From NCBI GenBank assembly GCA_947243845.1, contig CAMXIF010000002.1:62001-126000 (forward strand): 64,000 nucleotides of DNA, read 5' to 3'. A program made the position numbers and the translations under genes. The notes under the pieces were generated by a model. That model had not been told where the DNA came from, made no database searches, and was given only the letters and a program-made list of their open reading frames with translations. This stretch comes from an uncultured bacterium (GTDB lineage: Bacteria; Bacillota; Clostridia; Lachnospirales; Lachnospiraceae). This document shows, one piece after another, positions 60,243 through 64,000 of the stretch (position 1 is the stretch's first letter; each line of letters opens with the position of its first letter).

Positions 60243-62735
60243 CTAAATTTCTTCTTTCCGTATATCAAACAACAATGGTGCCAGTGTCAAAAGCAGACAG
60301 TACGCAATCGGACAGCAGGGATGGAAAATCCATTCCGCCAATCCGGCCACTGCAAACAGAATCAGAACCGCCAAAGGCAGCATGGCGCACACCGTATCAT
60401 CCTTTCTCCTCCGGTAGTAGATAAACGCCTGTATCAACGTACCCACACCTAACAGAATAAATACGATTCCCACATATATCCCATGGTCATATGCCACCTG
60501 CAGATAAATATTGTGCGCATGTACCAGGAAATTACCATCGGCTTCCGTAATACCCATTTCCTCATGTCCAAAAGCATTCAGATTGTCGTAATATTGTCTA
60601 AATATATATAATCTTCCGTTTGTATAGGACTCTTCTTCCTCTTCCTCCTGTGCAGCCGCTGCTGCCATATCATCGGACGATGCCAGAAGAATCGGCGGTT
60701 TCTCTTTCAGATACAATTCCTTATACACCGGCACACTGTCAGCTGCGGAGAAAAACAAAAAGGCATTTAAACACTTTTCTTCCGGAATCCCCAGCACCTT
60801 CATCTGGAATACCTGCACAAAGCGTTCTATCGTGATATAGTAGTAAGAATCCATATCCCTGCCATGCATCAGTTCCGAAGGAATCTCCTCAATCTCAAGA
60901 GGTTCCGGCTCCGCTGTCACGGAAGGCAGCATGCGTTGAGCCGTAAAAACTACCGGGAAACAAACAATCACCGCAAGCGCCATCATCCCGATGCTTTGCG
61001 CAAGCCGCTTCCACTTGTTTTCCATGGTAAGACATGCCATCGGAATCATCACAACTGCGGTCACAAAAACTGCCAGATACCCGGTCCTGGAAAGTGAGAA
61101 CACCAGATAAGCCACGGAAACCCCCAGCATGATCAGTTCTTTATAAGTGCCGGCAAACGAAGGATGCCTTCTATAGGCATCTAAGAATTTCACCAGTGCC
61201 GCACACACTGCTAACGCCAGATATACTGCCGAAATCGTCACCGTATGAAAGATAAACGGGTATCTGTAATAGCGGAAATACATATAAGGCCTGTGCATCA
61301 GGCAGTAAATTACCATCACCCCGAAATGAAGCAGGATACCATTACATATATTCTGCAACAATGCCGTTTTTTTATCCCAGGCCGCCATACGCAGATAGTA
61401 CAGCACAAAGGCACACACTAAATAAATTGGCCATCCCCTGGTATTCCTGTAAATAATGATCAAGGCAAAGAAAAGCGCTACCAAAGTCCCATACCATATG
61501 GATACTCTGTGAATCTTTCTGCCGAACAAAATCCTGAGCGTGTTCAGAATCACAAAACCTGCAAGAACTCCCACCCAGGCTGTCAGCTGCACTGTCAGAA
61601 TCTCCAATTCTTCCGGTTCCTGCAAAATGCTGACTGTACTCTGATAATAGTAATAACCGGCCACAGAAGCCACCGCAGCATAAATCAGGTTCACCAGATT
61701 TAAAAGTTCTTCGCGTGTATAAGTCACAATCACCGCCAGCGCAAAGAAAATGAGCATCTGCCTGTATGCCACCGTATGATGAATCTCATACAGACCATTC
61801 ATGTAATTACAGCAGGCCCAGATAGCTCCCGCAAACATGGCTGACTGCAGATACCCCTGCCATCTTTCCTTCAGCACAGCCACTAATGTCCTGTCCGTGG
61901 CACAGCCTGTCCTGTCATGGTTCACCGCATAGAGAGCTGTCAGGACTGCCAGCAGCACACCCACTTCATAAAACACAATGGACACAATGTCATTGGTAAA
62001 GGTCATACATGGCCCGATCAAAATAAACGCTGCCACACCCAAGAGTATGATAATCGGATTCAACACCGCCCGCATGGTCCGCTCCACTGTCAGCAGCGTA
62101 TTTTTCTCCGGATATTTACCATAATAACGGCCGGAAAGATACGTTACCAAAACTCCCGCCAGAAGCATGAGCACGTCAATCACAAACGTCCTCGCCTTGC
62201 GAAGAGGCATCACATAGTTATAGGATGCGATCATACAATGCTCCATATCCCCAATCTCGCTGTAAAAAAGCGGGCCAATATAGGGATTGTCCAAAGCTGC
62301 TGTGTCCGCATAGCCTACACGAAATTCCATCTCCATATTCTGAAGCAGAAAATAGTATTCTTTACCTACTTCCAGATCCAGATTGATCTGCACCGTACAA
62401 TAACCGGGAACCTGCTCCATATCTTTGGTACTTATGACCTGCTGCATGATGATATTCATGGCCCCGTCATAGAGCACAAAGTTAAATTCCTTCCCAATCT
62501 CAGCGCTGGTCAAAAATACATCGATACTCTGCAGCCTATCGAACTGTGCGATAAACATCTGGTGTATCGCAGAGCCGCCCGAAACAGTCTCGGACTCCAT
62601 CACCACCTGCTCATCACTCTTAGACGACACAGTCTCCTTTACCAGCCTAAGCGGCCACAGGGCGAGCACTACACATATGATAATAATCCAGACTGTACCA
62701 CAGACAGCCTGTCTTTTGTTGATAACTCGATTCAT
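60243..62735 (-). CDS. Large O-antigen ligase/polymerase-type membrane protein
   Basis: 830 residues, longer than the usual 400-450. One membrane helix is followed by an extracellular segment (about 30-180) with beta-rich sequence, then about 12 membrane segments. Near the end NFLVHAHNIYLQVAYDHGIYVG is the His-Asn-x3-Gln pattern of the WaaL/Wzy ligase superfamily, and SLSRTGYLAVFV lies before it. The loop preceding the motif contains AAAAAQEEEEEESYTN. It should join or polymerise lipid-linked chains outside the membrane. GGAG lies before the ATG. Third polymerase/ligase candidate of the window. Confidence 0.82.
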   Translation of the reverse strand: MNRVINKRQAVCGTVWIIIICVVLALWPLRLVKETVSSKSDEQVVMESETVSGGSAIHQMFIAQFDRLQSIDVFLTSAEIGKEFNFVLYDGAMNIIMQQVISTKDMEQVPGYCTVQINLDLEVGKEYYFLLQNMEMEFRVGYADTAALDNPYIGPLFYSEIGDMEHCMIASYNYVMPLRKARTFVIDVLMLLAGVLVTYLSGRYYGKYPEKNTLLTVERTMRAVLNPIIILLGVAAFILIGPCMTFTNDIVSIVFYEVGVLLAVLTALYAVNHDRTGCATDRTLVAVLKERWQGYLQSAMFAGAIWACCNYMNGLYEIHHTVAYRQMLIFFALAVIVTYTREELLNLVNLIYAAVASVAGYYYYQSTVSILQEPEELEILTVQLTAWVGVLAGFVILNTLRILFGRKIHRVSIWYGTLVALFFALIIIYRNTRGWPIYLVCAFVLYYLRMAAWDKKTALLQNICNGILLHFGVMVIYCLMHRPYMYFRYYRYPFIFHTVTISAVYLALAVCAALVKFLDAYRRHPSFAGTYKELIMLGVSVAYLVFSLSRTGYLAVFVTAVVMIPMACLTMENKWKRLAQSIGMMALAVIVCFPVVFTAQRMLPSVTAEPEPLEIEEIPSELMHGRDMDSYYYITIERFVQVFQMKVLGIPEEKCLNAFLFFSAADSVPVYKELYLKEKPPILLASSDDMAAAAAQEEEEEESYTNGRLYIFRQYYDNLNAFGHEEMGITEADGNFLVHAHNIYLQVAYDHGIYVGIVFILLGVGTLIQAFIYYRRRKDDTVCAMLPLAVLILFAVAGLAEWIFHPCCPIAYCLLLTLAPLLFDIRKEEI

Positions 62736-62827
62736 AATCTATATTCTCCATAAAGTATCGACTACAATACTTCTATCTATTGGCTCAGGTCGCAACAAAC
62801 TGCCCTGACATGAATGATTCTTACGCC

Positions 62828-62868
62828 AAAGCAATCATGGATTAGTATATCACGATTGCTTTTTTTTT
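62828..62868 (+). terminator. Hairpin with T-run, oriented for plus-strand transcripts
   Basis: AAAGCAATC (62828-62836) pairs with GATTGCTTT (62854-62862) around 17 bases. On the plus strand a run of nine T closes it (62860-62868), as in an intrinsic terminator. On the minus strand, where the genes lie, the T-run is only three bases (TTTGG). It sits between the partial DUF6020-like gene and the polymerase gene. It would stop antisense RNA, or act weakly in the sense direction. Confidence 0.45.
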
Positions 62869-62872
62869 ACAA

Positions 62873-64000
62873 CTAAGGGCTGTCAGACAGCGGCTCCAGT
62901 ATCATTGCCCCCAGAAGCGGTAGTCCAAACCAGAATATCAGCACATATCTGGGCAGATAAGTAGGCCCCAGAATCACCGTCAGCCACACCGCAAAAATCA
63001 TAAAGAACGGCAGTAGCACTTGATATCTTCTTTTATATAGGAAATAAACAAAGCAAAACGCATACAGCCAGAACATCCCGCCCATGGAAAACAGCATGGA
63101 TAATAGCGGCACTTTTTCTTTCCAGATTTCCAGGGATAATTTGCGGTAAATCTCATCGATCCACAAAATCTTGCTCTCCCTTGCTCCCGGTGCCTCCACC
63201 TCATAGCCAAAGTAGGAACTGTCCTCATAAGTAAATGTAAATACCGAGTTTCCCTGATAGACATTGACCACTGCATCCGGGTACCAATAACCGTAGGACG
63301 TCATCCACCAGGCATTTAGATAAGACAACGGTTTTCTTAAGCCAATCTTAAGCCACAGCCATGCATATTTAGACTTGTCCTTTTCAAAGGCCGTATTCTC
63401 AAAGCGTACCTTAACCGGGTCAGATAGTCTTGCATTATACATTCTGAGCGCTTCTTCCGGCAGAATCTCATGCAGAGTCTTCGTATCCTCCTCATCAAAT
63501 ACCTCCGGCGTATATTTGTAGGTTCGGGCCAGCTGCTGGATCGGCACTGTCAGAATCTCCTGATTCTCACTGTCATCCGCATGCAGCGCTGCCTTCAGTC
63601 CGACATTGACAAGAAGACACCCCGCCACCGCGCAGACCACGCACAGGCACAGCCTGATCCGATGATTCTTCATCCATAAAAGCAGAACAGGGAACATCAG
63701 AATAAAGGCATACAATCCATTGTTGCGAAACAGCATCATCCCTGCCGCACTTATCACCAAAAGCGTCTGCCATGTTTTGGATGCAAAAAACACCTCCTCC
63801 TGCAATCCCATCTGCAGCATGCAAACCAGAAGGAGCAGAAGCGCACTGGTAAACAGAGCATCTTTTGCTGAACACAGGGAAAACATTACGATCACCGGAA
63901 AAAGAGCAAAATAGAGTACACCGGCAAAATAAACTGCCCGCGACACCTTTTTCCTGCGAAGATATGACAACAGAAAAGCAAAACAGCCGGCCACACAGAG
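62873..64000 (-). CDS. DUF6020-like multipass membrane protein, start outside window
   Basis: About 375 codons are visible; the frame runs off the window edge, and the first in-frame GTG (63994) is internal. Eight or so membrane segments. FSLCSAKDALFTSALLLLL matches the ICMGKDAFFVSALLFF block of the DUF6020 protein at 44-45.6 kb, and WLKIGLRKPLSYLNAWW matches KLWLRVGLRNPMLYLEG there, so the two are paralogues. They probably use lipid-linked sugars outside the membrane. The start and N-terminal motifs cannot be judged. A hairpin with a T-run on the opposite strand follows. Confidence 0.7.
   Translation of the reverse strand, partial: LCVAGCFAFLLSYLRRKKVSRAVYFAGVLYFALFPVIVMFSLCSAKDALFTSALLLLLVCMLQMGLQEEVFFASKTWQTLLVISAAGMMLFRNNGLYAFILMFPVLLLWMKNHRIRLCLCVVCAVAGCLLVNVGLKAALHADDSENQEILTVPIQQLARTYKYTPEVFDEEDTKTLHEILPEEALRMYNARLSDPVKVRFENTAFEKDKSKYAWLWLKIGLRKPLSYLNAWWMTSYGYWYPDAVVNVYQGNSVFTFTYEDSSYFGYEVEAPGARESKILWIDEIYRKLSLEIWKEKVPLLSMLFSMGGMFWLYAFCFVYFLYKRRYQVLLPFFMIFAVWLTVILGPTYLPRYVLIFWFGLPLLGAMILEPLSDSP

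Noticed and set aside
60640..60680. Repetitive bases encoding AAAAAQEEEEEE as a phase-variation tract
   Set aside because: The codons are mixed and there is no pure mono- or dinucleotide run long enough to slip readily; it looks like ordinary low-complexity protein sequence.

Overview
The window is one continuous surface-polysaccharide (capsule or exopolysaccharide) locus. All 49 recognised protein genes, two of them cut by the window edges, lie on the minus strand, so transcription runs from 64000 towards 1. Many genes overlap by 1 or 4 bases or sit a few bases apart. Strong AGGAGG-type ribosome sites, a Dlt-like aminoacyl module, a CotH-family gene, DUF6020-type membrane proteins and a mid-range base composition (judged by eye, not computed) suggest a Gram-positive Clostridia, most likely a Lachnospiraceae-type gut bacterium. 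This is inference; no rRNA or housekeeping gene is present.

Layout in transcription order. (1) 64000-53584: a DUF6020-like membrane protein (partial), a large O-antigen-ligase-type polymerase, then a Campylobacter-pgl-like set: membrane 4,6-dehydratase (PglF type), aminotransferase (PglE type), phosphoglycosyl transferase (PglC type), an ATP-grasp/HAD fusion and a PglA-like GT4. No PglD-type acetyltransferase is seen. (2) 53530-45665: TviB/WbpO-type dehydrogenase and TviC/WbpP-type C4-epimerase (UDP-GlcNAcA/UDP-GalNAcA supply), a sugar N-formyltransferase-like protein, a DUF2334 deacetylase-like protein and two GT4s. (3) 45647-36935: a DUF6020 protein, an SGNH protein, a DltA-like adenylating enzyme, a second formyltransferase, an acyl-carrier protein, an MBOAT acyltransferase, a small lipoprotein and a GT4. 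(4) A very good sigma-A promoter near 36.9 kb opens 36839-24051: membrane protein, CE4-like deacetylase, two AsnB-type amidotransferases flanking a GT4 and an SGNH protein, a GT2, a GT11 and an ABC exporter. (5) 23987-14120: a divergent GT11, a DUF6056-like membrane protein, DUF5672 and GT17 transferases, a Wzy-like polymerase, a GT4, two GT2s and a GT11. (6) 14036-1: a WbaP-type initiating transferase, pyruvyl transferase, Wzx flippase, GH88/105 hydrolase, another Wzy-like protein, a TagA-GT4 fusion, CotH, a GT4, a radical SAM/SPASM protein and the start of another GT4.

Two initiating transferases, two exporters and three polymerase/ligase candidates mean that either more than one glycan is made here or one locus has absorbed others. 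The modification genes (two formyltransferases, two deacetylase-like proteins, two amidotransferases, pyruvyl transferase, a Dlt-like carrier system, two SGNH proteins, CotH) predict a heavily decorated polymer, probably with amino-uronic acids and a 4-amino-4,6-dideoxy sugar.

Between genes there are at least two families of repeated palindromic elements (copies at 12.5/48.8 kb and 42.8/50.8 kb), a 127-bp element with perfect terminal inverted repeats (1530-1656) and paired hairpins at 54.73-54.78 kb. The only stretch over 300 bases without a gene is 1353-1844. No tRNA, rRNA, CRISPR array or transposase gene was seen.
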